A DNA stretch of 27,405 bases from Reticulitermes lucifugus (GCA_026260175.1 JAKCWW010004342.1:14433-41837), one strand, 5' to 3'; shown: positions 1 to 9,624, counted from the first letter of the stretch. A program made the numbers and translations. The notes: a model not told the origin generated them from the letters alone.

Positions 1-75
1 TATGTCAATGAAAAATTCCAGTGACAACATCGGGAATCGAACCCGCGACGTTCCGGTTTGTAGTGCAGTGCCTCA
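1..75 (-). repeat. tRNA-headed SINE fragment at window edge
   Basis: Read on the minus strand, this stretch has a pol III B-box-like core (GGTTCGATTCC at about 30-45) inside a cloverleaf-like T-arm, cgggttcgattcccg. The element runs off the left edge, so its class cannot be fixed. It is too degenerate for an active tRNA: no acceptor stem or anticodon arm can be closed. I infer a SINE end. Confidence 0.5.
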
Positions 76-864
76 ACTTTGCTTGGTCTAACATATTGCA
101 ACATCATCAATGTAATAATAGTAATAATAATAATAATAATAATAATAGCTTCTGAATATCACAAACACTTGTTTATCTTTCGTTTCAGATGCCCAATATT
201 GCGTGCAGTGAAAACACCAGCTGAAGTGAATAACATAGGAAAATAAATTATTCACACAATGGATGGTGTTTTAATTAAAAGGCCACTCACAAACAACAGA
301 TAATTGAAATAAAATACCCAAAAGCCAGAGGTAATCTGAATTTTATATTGTTGTGTTTATAGTGTTGTGAGTTGTAACTCCAAATCCTTTCACGCCGCTA
401 TATTGATAGTCTTTATTATAGCTGATGGTGATTTTTCATTACCCATATACTCCTGGTAGCTTTCAACTCATCCGTGATGTGCGCGGAAGTTTTTTTTTTG
501 GAAAAATGCTTTAAATACGACGCAGTTTTTGAAATAATGAGGAGAGCTGGGCTTGTTCAGTAAGTTTTCCAAAAGTAGTGTGATATATGAAGATGCTCAT
601 ATTCTGTGACGCTGTGTCGCGTCGACTGGTAAATCGTTAGCTGCCTACTGTCTACAAAACGTGAAGTTTTAATATCAGGGATGACCTGAATCTTCAGCAA
701 CACCGCTGTCAGAACTCAGATCGCCAAGTCCGTAGTCTGCCATCTTACAAATTAACCGTGTGTCTCTACTTCATGTGTATTCCGAATGGAATTATCAGTG
801 TTTTGTTCGCATTTTGGACAGATTTTTTTAAAAAGCAGTGCTAACAAAGGTATTTAGGAATGAC
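76..864. other. No gene seen; (AAT)n microsatellite
   Basis: AT-rich sequence without a convincing open frame on either strand. A short AAT/TAA microsatellite lies at about 115-147. Nothing else is recognisable. Confidence 0.6.
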
Positions 865-1010
865 AGGCGGGGCATTTGGGCCGCACGGGAAGAAATATAA
901 ATGTATAACAGGTGTTTGACGGCGTATCTTAAAAACGAAACCATTTGGAAGCCCAAGACGTAAGGTATGAGGATTATATTAAAATTGATCTTAAAGAAAT
1001 GGGGTGTCAG
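865..1010 (+). repeat. LINE 3' ORF fragment (decayed)
   Basis: Broken plus-strand similarity to the well-preserved LINE copy at 3290-3855. The order is ggcggggcat (WAGH region), then a stretch matching the GRP(R)-(R)-E motif region, then attatattaaaattgatctt, which corresponds to the NIKMDL segment of that copy. Frameshifts and substitutions are frequent, so this is dead retrotransposon debris. Confidence 0.55.
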
Positions 1011-1741
1011 GCCTTTGATTTGACAGACCAGACACAAATTGTACTATCGTCACCGTAAGCCCTTCACATCCCTGCGCAGTGCCTAATAAATGTCCCTCTT
1101 GTAAGCATGAAACAAGTCATGAAAGGATAAAACTAGTTTAATGAAATTTGTTATTATAGAATTTTATTCGAAAATTTGTTAGGCCGTTTCAATTTGTATT
1201 TACACTGGACAGTCTTAACGACCGGAGAGTTTTAACATGAAACTCTAATTGCTCTCCTGTGCAAGTCTCCAGCGTAATTAGCTAAATATTTATGTTAGCG
1301 TAAAATTATTGAATGGAAGTTCTAGAGAGACACGAAACAGAAGTTTCATATCCGGTGCATCTTTTATGCCAGTCTTATATTTTTCAAGATATTTAGAAGA
1401 ACCGAAAATCCTGTAATCATTGTTCAATATCCACACTTCCAAACTTGTATGTTGGACAATGGAAAATGGTCTTCCTAAAAGGTGTGTAAATTTCCAAAAC
1501 CCTTAATTTATCCATTTATTTGCACCTTGCAATATTTCAGCCGACATGTTTTTGTCGTGTGAAGTGTGCAAAGGCACATTTTAAAGTGCACTTATTAGTG
1601 CTTTTAAATAATCAATTTTAAGCCATTTACACGTATAAGTAAGCGTCAAAATTTAAGTTCACAAATTCAGAATCAAGAATCAACAATAGAGCAAAGGCGC
1701 CATAACTTTTACGCTGTAACTATTTGCTAACTTATTTCGTG
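1011..1741. other. No gene seen
   Basis: AT-rich sequence with only short, low-complexity open frames. I see no splice-framed exon, tRNA or recognisable repeat. Confidence 0.5.
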
Positions 1742-2187
1742 TTAAGGCACTTCCTCTGAATCGTATTTCTTGCCATATTCTATATTAAATAAATCTGTCT
1801 CATCCCATAGACTGTAAACATTGACATCTCGCCATACTCCTTCTCTTGTCGTAATGTGTAAATATACGTCCACACTATCTGTGCTCGTGCTCCGACTTGT
1901 GTCCCTCCGCAAATGTGGACGGTTTCGCGAGCCTGAACCCAACGAGCGTGATCCACAGGAGCACACACAGGTCTTGAGTGGCTCGGTACAGAGGATTGCC
2001 AAGGTGCATTCCAGTTTGGGTGCTTCAAGCCACTGAGCGAGCAGTCAGTACACAGACAGCAACAATCACTGCCAGAATCACAAGCACGAGCTGTGTTGAA
2101 GAACATCAAGAAACATACCACACCTTCGCGACAAAAGTGTCACAAGTCAAGTTTTTCATGTTCCACTTTATAAAACCTCTTCCCTGA
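1742..2187 (-). other. GC-richer island with minus-strand open frames, function unknown
   Basis: Two overlapping minus-strand frames of 86 and 113 codons lie here. A third frame holds two hydrophobic stretches (LVLVILAVIVAVCVL and LCVLLWITLVGFRLA) separated by one TGA. A TATAAA box reads leftwards at 2167-2172. Base composition is clearly higher in GC than the flanks, as in the real exons of this window. I do not recognise any family, and cannot make one reading frame cover the island. It may be the first exon of another minus-strand secreted-protein gene, a pseudogene fragment, or part of an old repeat. Confidence 0.25.
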
Positions 2188-2307
2188 AAACGCCTCGATG
2201 CAAAGTTTTACAGGCTTATGCTAGTGTGAATCTTCTGACAAGCTACATGTCCATAACCGCCCTTTACGAGGTAAAATCTAGGCTATCATCTGTTTCGAAA
2301 TTTCTTC

Positions 2308-2313
2308 TTTAAT
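2308..2313 (-). promoter_or_regulatory. Candidate poly(A) signal of the serine protease gene
   Basis: ATTAAA on the minus strand, about 315 nt beyond the stop codon at 2628-2630. I found no AATAAA nearer. The intervening 2314-2627 has no other coding signal and is probably 3' UTR. The call is tentative because the background is AT-rich. Confidence 0.3.
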
Positions 2314-2627
2314 TCCTGTCAAACGGTACAGTTTTAAATTGTGTCAATTTTTCTCGCGAAGGTGTGATATATGAACCGCAGCACATGCTGCTTACGTAAC
2401 GTTACAAGAAGACTACGTCTGAGATCTTTGCTGCGTCTTCAGTTGTAATACGAATTAACTAGCTCGTAAATCATTGTTATTGAACCCGGCAGGTTTGCGT
2501 CGTGTTTGAAATCTGCAGAGTCAATTCATTCCTTACTGCATTCGGGTAATGACATTGCATTTCAAACTTTAAATCCTGCCGTACTCTGTAACGTATGTTG
2601 CCATATGTTTCACGTGTTCAGACTACG

Positions 2628-2789
2628 TCACGGTGCTTGTACGTGTGCTCTGATCCACGTGGAGTAGCTGGATAGGCGTGTGTAGAGACCTGGTAGTTTA
2701 GGCCGCGCACATCCAATGCCTGTAGATATGACGCCCACGACAGTGACACGATCGTCGTCTCCCACCATAAGCGGACCGCCACTGTCAGC
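2628..2789 (-). CDS. Serine protease exon 5 (catalytic Ser, C-terminus)
   Basis: The acceptor is ttcttgcag before 2789, and the stop TGA is at 2628-2630. It encodes residues 233-285: ADSGGPL with Ser235, the [10 protein letters not shown] segment forming the S1 wall, PGLYTRL, and the C-terminal helix YSTWIRAHV. Ala233 stands where most family members have the oxyanion-hole Gly193. Confidence 0.9.
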   Translation of the reverse strand, partial: ADSGGPLMVGDDDRVTVVGVISTGIGCARPKLPGLYTRLSSYSTWIRAHVQAP

Positions 2790-5700
2790 CTGCAAGAACA
2801 GAACTTCAAATTGACACCAACACAGTTGCAATAGAGCGTCGTGACTAATACAGGGAAAAGTTGCTACAACAGAACATCTAAGTGACTTCAAGACAGGGGA
2901 AATTGCGACAATAGAATTTCTAAGTCACATCGACGCAGTGATAATTTTGAAACATATGAAATTCCGAATAAATTTCAAAAATACAATATTTTAAACTTTT
3001 AACATCTTCACATATTTGAGGTCTGAACGGAAAGGAAGCAATACTTACCCCTCCAATTTATTTATCTTCTACGCTAATGCGTTTTTATTTTGCTATTAGC
3101 ATGTACTGTAAGGTTATGAGATGTCAATCCCACAAAAAGGTATACGTTTTTGTACTGTTATTGATATTTAATAGGCCTGATAATGGCTTAATTGATAAGC
3201 CGAAACTTCTAACCCGTAAAAATTTAGAAAATTCTGCTGTTCATGACGGTTCTTTAGAATATATGTTTCTGACTGAAATACTCTTCCACTTTGCTATCCA
3301 AAAATACAAAGATGAAGATATACAGAACTATAATTTTGCCTGTTGTTTTGTGTGGGTGTGAAACTTGGTCTCTCACACTGAGGGAGGAACATAGGCTGAG
3401 GGTGTTCGAGAATAGGGTGCTGAGGAAGTTATTTGGGCTTCAGAGGGACGGGGTAAGAGGGGAGTGGAGAAGACTACATAACGAGGAACTTCATGATCTG
3501 TACTCATCACCAAATATTGTTCGAGTGATCAAATCAAGAAGAGTGAGGTGGGCGGGGCATGTAGCACGTATGGGTGAGGGGAGAGGTGCATACAGGATTT
3601 TGGTGGGGAAACCTGAGGGAAGGAGACCACTTGGAAGACCCAGGCATATATTGGAGGATAATATTAAAATGGACCTTCAGGAAGCGGAATGGGATGGCGT
3701 GGTCTGGATTGATATGGCTCAGGATAGGGACAGGTGGCGGGCTGTTGTAAATGCGGTAATGAACCTTCGGATTCCATAAAATGCGAGGAATTTCTTGACT
3801 AGCTTACGACATGCTAGGTTCTTATGAAGGACTCTGCTCCTTGGAGTTAGTTAGACTGAAGTACAACGGGGATGTTCTAGCTGGAGTTATATACACGTAC
3901 TAGTTGACAAGGCGTAACTTCCCAGTAGAATCTGCAGCAACGCCGCTATTTTAACCTCAAATCTCTCAAAATAGAATAAATTTGGTTTTGTGCATGGCAT
4001 TTAACCATATTCCGCATATAACAAAGTCCCTCACCATTACAAAGGCCGATGCCTAAATGCTGTATAGTGAAATAATCACCGTTTATCCTGAGAAGCATAC
4101 GAAACAATTAAATGACATCTGTCTGAAAATGAAGATTTTCTTTTGATGCCAAGTTTAGTTTCTTAATTATGTCACTTAACATTTTGTAAAGCACAGTAGT
4201 CACTTTAACATTCAAAAAGGCTACATAATGTGCTTTATGGGTCTCAGAACAAAAAGCGATTATTTGACTATACAATATTAAATGCGTGTTTTTAGTGCGC
4301 GGTATGAACTGAATGTATAAATATAATGCAAGTTTATTTTAGTCTTTATAGTGTTCACAACTCTGTCAGTTACTGAATTGTATAGCATCGGTTAACCCTA
4401 TTCTTACATAAAGTAACCGCTGAACTTTAAAGGGTTAGTAAGTCGCCATTACGCACCCAGCAAGAATCGCGGCCTCCTTTTTCGTAGCCCGCACACATTT
4501 GAGAGTCTAGGATCTTCGTTTTCTTGCCCTTTGACTTGTACCAATCTCGGCACGTATCGTTGTCCACGACAAGAAGTGTGACTTTCTGAAGAACATCCGC
4601 ACGTCCGCCCAAAGCCGATGTCTCGTCGAGCCACCCCCAACCAGCTGCAGTTGCTTCACGACCAGAGAAACTTGTAGCGCCTGCTGCAAAGTAGCATAAA
4701 CTGGCGGTTACGACACGAGACAGTAAAGTCTACATAATGTGAAAGGCAATGTGGCATGTCACAGTAAAATGTATGCTATTTACTACAGAAAGGAAAATGA
4801 TGTCGGAGATTCAAGTCTTAAGGGATATCGCGCCATGTTGGCTGGTAAAAACTTGTCCAAGAAAAGCCCCTGTCGTTGGACAGCTTGGTCTTGAAGATGA
4901 AGGTGCTATGATCTCCCGAAAGATCGGTAACATTCACTAGTCATTACACAGCAACATGCCAGGAGGCCCACTCTTTACCAACCTACGCGAATACCTCAAA
5001 TTTTACAAAGAAAGTAATTTCTTCATCGATCAAATGAAACAGAAAAAGATAAAAGCCAAAAGATTCACACTTGGAGAGGTAAAAAGTACGAAACTTTTGG
5101 TCCGGAAACGTGAACAGAAAAATCTATTAGGAAGACGTAGATGTGGTAGGATAACATCAAAATGGACCTAAAACTTTGATCAAAATTTAAATAAGATATT
5201 TCGAAAATTGCAATATATATATATATATATATATATATAGGGGCACGCGGTGGCGCAGTTGGTTGTGGGTTGGTTTATGCCATCAATCAGGAATGGTGGG
5301 GGGGGGATCAATTATGTTCCTAGTGTATCTGATTTTGAAACCAAGAGCCATGAAAGAAACGAACCCTGTGGAAGGCAAGCAGGCCAGACCGACTCGGACC
5401 ATCCCACGGCGTCATCCAGTTCCAGTAGCGCGATGTCGTGGTTGAAGCGCTCGCACTGGTAATCAGGGTGCAGCACCAGGCGTCGCACCCTCAACTCTTG
5501 TGCGGGTGGAGTCTCTCTGTTCGTCAGATCGTGTTCCCCGACTGTAACGCGAATGTGTTCGACTGGCAGCTCGACTGGACCGCTGGAAACAGCCAGTGCA
5601 GAAACAGCCGTGCAGAAACAGCCAGTGCACAGCAGTTCAACTACAGGGTGTAGAATTAGGCACTTCGCGTTCTTCGCCAAATATTTTCAAGGTGGTGAAA

Positions 5701-8337
5701 AGAAGTAAAGATGGACGGAACGTGAAGAAATACGAGAAATGTATTTGCAATTTTTGGTAGTAAAATCTCAAGAGAATAAAAATTTGAGTGTCAAAGGAGT
5801 AGTGTGGTAGATAAGGTAATAATATGGGAAAGTACAGTATGGCATGCTGTTTTGTATGGATGTGAAACTTGGTCTTTCATATTAAGGTAAAATTATACAC
5901 TGAAGTTATTTTTAAAATTGGTACACTTTTATACATACACTAATTGAAACTTGAAGGACATTTTGTGCCGTCATAGTACACTTACAAATTTATTTAAATT
6001 GAAATTTTAAAATCTAAAGCACCATCATCATCAGAGAGAACACTTAATAATATGAACACAAGTGGAACCAACCGAAGGTTTTGCAATAAACACGACAGAA
6101 ATAATACTCATATACCTGTCAAAATGTAGATGATGATTCTATGTCAAAATTTATACTTAGAGTCTTAAACGAGAATATAGTTGAACTCGGTTATAACGCC
6201 ATGAAAGGAACTGAATATTTTCTGTCTTTATAAAAGAGTGTTGTTTTAACCGAGGTGTGTATCGTTATGGTTAACAGTGAGGAATGAATTGGTACCACAG
6301 AATATCTGACGCTATAGGCGAGGTGTCGTATAAACCGATGTCGTTATAACCGCGTTCCACTGCATTTAGACAGTGGTGAAAAGTTTTAACAAAAATTTCT
6401 TTGGACAATGTGCAGAGTCCAAGGAGAAATTATTCCAAATTGAAATTAAACCCTGCATTACCTGCACATGCAGTGCGCTGCGGTGATCACCCATCTCTTG
6501 TTCACCAGAGTCCCACCACAAAAGTGACCTCCCCTCCTGGTTATCGACACCAGCCATGGGAATTCTCCTGGTTTCGCAGATTCCCCGCCAACAATACGCC
6601 CTTCACGGCGCCACTGTCGTCCACACGGCACATCCGCCACTGAAGTCATAGACCTATTAATAGATTCTATGCATCGTTATCTGCGTCGTGAGGAATTTCT
6701 AAACTGATACCGTCTTTTACAGGTGTTCACTTCGCGTGGCTCCTCTCTGTCTGTTACACGCATATCACAGTAGACGTCTTAACACAATAAACAGAATATT
6801 ATCAACGCCGAGTCTCGTATTTGCCCATGAATCATATCAGTCACTATGATAACAGGAACCTACATTTTACAATTTCTGATTCATCATTGCGTAGTTGGGA
6901 ATAACGGTTTGATAAAGAAGTCGATTTCTGAAGGAGTAAACGTACAATACGACGTGAAATTGTATATTGGAAGAGTATTTGGAGCAGCAGAACTGAATCC
7001 CCATTATATCAAAGCATCATATATCATATCATATCATTATATCATAGTGATTACAAATTGTTCTTTCTCCTTTCAGATCAGTCTATTACAGTTTTAATAT
7101 GCATTTTAGATCTTTAACTAGGAACACAGGATTATGCCCCCAAAAATAGAAAATTCTTAACTAGTGGCGAGGATGTGAAGTGCGTTACAGTAATTTTTAC
7201 ATGCTTACGCAATTCGTGTCTGTGTAATTCTTAGTGTACGTGTGACAGGCTGAGATGTGGTTGTAGATATTATTGCAATATAGACTCATATGTATGTAAA
7301 TCGATAAAATTTGATTTACAAAGCTTGTGAACTTCCTAAGTATTACACAAATTATGATGTCCGAATAATAGAAACAAAAGTTAAATTCTCCTGACAGTGT
7401 TTGGTGTAGGACATCTTCTCCCCTCTGCCTAGATATTAAATGTAACAAATGGACAGACCGACGAAATGTCTCTCTCAAATACACCTTCTGTACGCGAAAA
7501 TAATTTATGAAAAGTAGTTCGTCACAGTTTGACGTGCACTTTTTAATATACAGGATAAGCCCTGAACACAAATTTCTGCAACCCTCCATGTAAAGATTAA
7601 TACTTGTGCTTCTGTAGTTACAAGTAGTAGCAGATGATTACAGCAAAGCCAGATAAGCTTGAGGCTGTATTAGCGCCACTGTGCAGAACTTTTCAAGTTG
7701 TGGTGGTTAAGTGTTTTTAAAGAAGTGTGTTCTTAAGGAATTTCCCCTTCAAATTCTAACGGTCTTTATGCTGCATTAGAATACATAGATACAGCGATTG
7801 AGCTACCTCAACAGGTCTTTTCTGCTTTGCATTTGGGAGACTTCTATTTCGAATATCGGCCGGAGTACTAGTTACCCTGGGTTATTTCTTGGTTTTCCTC
7901 CGGCCCACCAGTCACATGCTCGGATAGTGGAGCCTACCTCAAGTACGTCACGGCCACTTCCTTCCAAGTACATCCCAGTTCATTATTCACCAATCGCTTT
8001 TACATTCGACGCTGCATAACAGGGGTGGCCAGCTACACCAGCTTCGGAAGCCGCACTTGACAAAGCAACTTTATTCATCAAGTGGAACGTACGGTAGCAA
8101 CACTGCTCACTGCCTGCGAGAAAGCAGCCATATCGTGGCTACCCCTGCTATACAGTGCGAGATACTGACATCATAAAAGAAACCATAAGTGAATATATAA
8201 TAGACGTAATTGTGCAGTATGAAATACAAATATTGGCGTCTGTCTGCATCATGCAACTCACAGTTCTCGACGCACAATGCAGATCGCGCTGCTAGGATGG
8301 CCAGGGCACAGGGGTACAGCTGCAGAAGGAACTCCAT
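2628..8337 (-). CDS. Trypsin-like serine protease (S1A), complete five-exon gene
   Basis: Five minus-strand exons (8262-8337, 6462-6639, 5365-5582, 4457-4680, 2628-2789) join in phase into 285 residues plus stop. The product is a secreted zymogen. A hydrophobic signal peptide covers about residues 1-21. A short propeptide has Cys31 and ends at Arg40, before the IVGG of the mature enzyme. The catalytic triad is His81 (TAAHC), Asp134 (HDIAL) and Ser235 (DSGGP). Asp229, Gly256 and Gly266 fill the S1-pocket positions 189, 216 and 226, predicting cleavage after Arg/Lys. Cys31 probably pairs with Cys154, holding the propeptide to the catalytic chain, and Cys84/Cys128 look like an extra pair. There is no CLIP domain. 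Odd residues are Trp-Ala at positions 192-193 (usually Gln-Gly) and Thr at 215 (usually Trp). The physiological substrate (digestion, immunity or other) cannot be told from sequence. Confidence 0.9.
3290..3855 (+). mobile_element. Non-LTR retrotransposon, 5'-truncated 3' end (best-preserved copy)
   Basis: The copy keeps an uninterrupted frame (stop at 3779) for the C-terminal part of a reverse-transcriptase polyprotein. It shows [10 protein letters not shown], then [48 protein letters not shown] and [16 protein letters not shown]. The Met at 3291 is incidental, since the element is truncated and the polymerase core is absent. About 75 bp of 3' UTR ends in GTTAGTTAG, a short microsatellite tail. 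It lies antisense in intron 4 of the serine protease. The clade (RTE-like or other) cannot be fixed from this end alone. At least eight more fragments of this family occur in the window. Confidence 0.85.
3856..4456. other. Remainder of serine protease intron 4, nothing else seen
   Basis: AT-rich intronic sequence between the LINE copy and exon 4, with no further repeat recognised. The other side of the intron (2790-3289) is likewise AT-rich and featureless. Confidence 0.5.
4457..4680 (-). CDS. Serine protease exon 4
   Basis: The acceptor is tttgcagcag before 4680 and the donor is TGG|GTGCGT at 4456. The exon encodes residues 159-232: the AAGWGWL strand, the [14 protein letters not shown] segment, QMCAGY, and GGRDSCW, which brings the S1 Asp229 (position 189). 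Trp232 replaces the common Gln/Lys at position 192. Confidence 0.88.
5085..5172 (+). repeat. LINE fragment (same family as 3290-3855)
   Basis: Decayed plus-strand piece equivalent to the [15 protein letters not shown]...NIKMDL portion: ttggtccggaaacg, then aggaagacgtagatg, then aacatcaaaatggaccta. It lies in intron 3 of the serine protease, antisense to it. Confidence 0.5.
5213..5240. repeat. (TA)n microsatellite
   Basis: About 14 uninterrupted AT/TA units, directly followed by a tRNA-like sequence (ggtggcgcagttggt, an A-box-like block, at 5248-5262) that may be the head of a degraded SINE. Confidence 0.7.
5365..5582 (-). CDS. Serine protease exon 3 (catalytic Asp)
   Basis: The acceptor is tttccag before 5582; the donor is G|GTTCGT at 5364, a weak but in-phase site. 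The exon encodes residues 86-157: a VTVGEHDL strand, the LHPDY segment, NHDIALLEL with Asp134, and WPACLPQ with Cys154, the likely partner of propeptide Cys31. Confidence 0.88.
5838..5890 (+). repeat. LINE fragment (CETW region)
   Basis: Short piece matching the start of the 3290 copy (gttttgtatggatgtgaaac, then ttggtctttcat), i.e. the VLYGCETWS motif. It lies in intron 2 of the serine protease. Both ends fade into AT-rich sequence. Confidence 0.55.
6177..6364 (+). mobile_element. Pogo/Tigger-like MITE, copy 1
   Basis: Terminal inverted repeats pair GTTGAACTCGGTTATAACG at the left with CGTTATAACCGCGTTCCACTG at the right, with TA next to the left end. The interior matches 10028-10176 and, inverted, 12112-12293. 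It has no coding capacity. The CAGT-plus-CGGTTATAACGAC end style recalls pogo/Tigger elements, which is an inference. It lies in intron 2 of the serine protease, close to exon 2. Confidence 0.65.
6462..6639 (-). CDS. Serine protease exon 2 (activation site, catalytic His)
   Basis: The acceptor is cttcag before 6639 and the donor is AG|GTAATG at 6461. The exon encodes residues 27-84: VPCG of the propeptide, Arg40-IVGG activation site, GEFPWLVSI, the FCGGTLV strand and WVITAAHC with catalytic His81. The intron falls just after the His loop in phase 2, and the split codon gives Ser85. Confidence 0.9.
6850..7854. other. Serine protease intron 1, mostly featureless
   Basis: AT-rich intronic sequence. 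A short degenerate tandem run of ATATC/TATCA units lies at about 7015-7050. No exon or recognisable element is seen before the SINE end at about 7855. Confidence 0.5.
7855..8022 (+). repeat. SINE 3' body fragment (GACGCTGCATAA-tailed family)
   Basis: Matches the order of blocks seen in the copies at 15640-15905 and 24088-24356: ggttttcctcc, a cacggccacttcctt block, then cagttcattattcacc and a terminal cgacgctgcataac. The tRNA-like head is missing or eroded. This body (ttttcctc...cacggcc.cttcctt...cgacg) resembles SINE tails I recall from polyneopteran insects. Confidence 0.55.
8262..8337 (-). CDS. Serine protease exon 1 (signal peptide)
   Basis: ATG at 8335-8337 opens 25 codons: Met-Glu, then the hydrophobic [15 protein letters not shown], then RSALCVEN. 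This is a typical signal peptide, with cleavage likely near Ala20-Leu21. The exon ends with one base of a split Leu codon at the donor T|GTGAGT (8261-8260). I chose this ATG because it lies directly after a TATA box and initiator and because its split codon joins exon 2 in phase. Confidence 0.85.
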
Positions 8338-8368
8338 GTCACACTGCACCGCCTGACTCACGCCGCAC

Positions 8369-8374
8369 TTTATA
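8369..8374 (-). promoter_or_regulatory. TATA box of the serine protease gene
   Basis: TATAAA on the minus strand. A TGCAGTGT initiator-like sequence lies 29 nt downstream with its A at 8345, close to the arthropod TCAGT consensus. This predicts a 5' UTR of only about 8 nt before the ATG at 8337. Confidence 0.6.
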
Positions 8375-8621
8375 ACAGGAGCAGGAGAGGCCACGCGCCC
8401 CACCCCACAGTGCCATAAGGTCGACTCACCACGACCTCGCAGACACAGGAGGAAGCATTCAGCATTGTCAGATGTGCAAGGTGACCTTACGTACTTTCCA
8501 TAGCGAAACATCCAGGCAAATGAAAAGGAAGTTAAGACCGTGAAATTTTGTAATGATGCTTCTTGTATATTTTGAACAATCCATAACCGTGCACTGAACA
8601 GTTAGATACGATGATTGAAAC

Positions 8622-8857
8622 CAACAAATGCATACAAATTTATGAAAATATGTTATAAACGTAGTAATACCTGCTACATGTTTCGGCCACTCATGTGGCC
8701 ATCCTCAGGGAGGTGCATTACGAAGAATAAATACATTCAGATATTACGAAAGTTTGTGAACCAATGCACACGCAATGACCACATGAGTGGGAGAACCACG
8801 TAGCAGGAATTACTACGTTTGTAATATATTTTTATAAATTTGAAATGCATTTTGTTG
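8622..8857. mobile_element. Inverted-repeat element with hammerhead-ribozyme core (Penelope-like/retrozyme type)
   Basis: About 236 bp whose two halves are imperfect inverted copies (ccaacaaatgcat...acgtagtaatacctgctac against gtagcaggaattactacg...atgcattttgttg), centred near 8740. The left arm carries a minus-strand hammerhead-like core: CTGAGGA (8702-8708), stem II GGCCAC/GTGGCC with an ATGA loop, then GAAAC (8680-8684) and ATGTA. Stem I is partly conserved (ACCTCC with GCAGGT, then GTAAT with ATTAC). The right arm is decayed. No reverse transcriptase is present, so this is a non-autonomous or solo end. Confidence 0.6.
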
Positions 8858-8895
8858 ATTTTAATCACCATATGATACTCTATGTAGTTTTGTAA

Positions 8896-8943
8896 ACACG
8901 TATCAACGTTTCGGAGTAACCTGCTGCCTCCTTTTTCAAGGTA
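8896..8943 (-). repeat. Degenerate hammerhead-like element end
   Basis: On the minus strand: CCTTGAAAAAGGAG, a loop, CTCC, then GAAACGTTGATA. It has the order CTTGAAxA, stem, GAAAC, but the catalytic core departs from CTGANGA, so activity is unlikely. Confidence 0.35.
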
Positions 8944-9410
8944 CACCTCTACTCAACCCAAAATATGGAAGCAGATATTTCCTCTGAAATGCTCGTAATT
9001 GCAGGGTAGGGGGGGGGCACATCCCTACGGACAGTGCTTAGAACTTCTTACATTGATACGTTAAATTTTCAGGTGTTTTACTTTGAATGGCTTCTTCTGA
9101 CGTATTCGTGGGTTCCTTCCACATTGAGTATAAAATACATTTATCTTGCAGGTCGTCCTTTTACACGTGTTCCACAACTGAAGATATCTGCGTAAAAGTT
9201 GTGTGCCGAATTCAACTGAATAGGGAACTTGAAAAGGGGTACATGTCTGCGTTACGTGCATTGGACATGTTTCCTTTTTTTAGTTAACACAATTCGCTTT
9301 TAGGCAATCTTTAATATGGGCGTGTAACTTTTGTACCACGACACAAATTGCATTTACGTTTAGCACGGGTGTAATAGAATGTGTAGCCAGTGTTTGCATC
9401 CATAACAACC

Positions 9411-9624
9411 ATTTCTTTATTTATAGACAATGTTTTTCACCAACTAAATGCACTTGTTATAAAAACACTAAACTATTCTAAAACTGTTTGATAAAACGCC
9501 CCCCTTTTATCAAACAGTTTTAGAATAGTTTAGTGTTTTTATAACAAGTGCATTTAGTTGGTGAAAAACATTGTCTATACTCGAAAAATGCACGGTGAAA
9601 ATAGAATAAAATTTCTTTATTTAT
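9411..9624. repeat. Perfect 75-bp fold-back inside 14-bp direct repeats
   Basis: Bases 9422-9496 are the exact reverse complement of 9505-9579, separated by the 8-nt spacer CGCCCCCC. The same 14 bases (ATTTCTTTATTTAT) occur at 9411-9424 and 9611-9624, bracketing the hairpin like a target-site duplication. Arms contain no recognised gene. It could be a recent fold-back/MITE insertion, a retroposed snap-back copy, or a cloning or assembly artefact. Confidence 0.75.

Noticed and set aside
115-147. Possible CRISPR or functional tandem array
   Set aside because: It is a simple AAT microsatellite. No spaced direct repeats of CRISPR type exist anywhere in the window.
5250-5653. Plus-strand frames of 60-71 codons
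   Set aside because: They are antisense shadows of serine protease exon 3.
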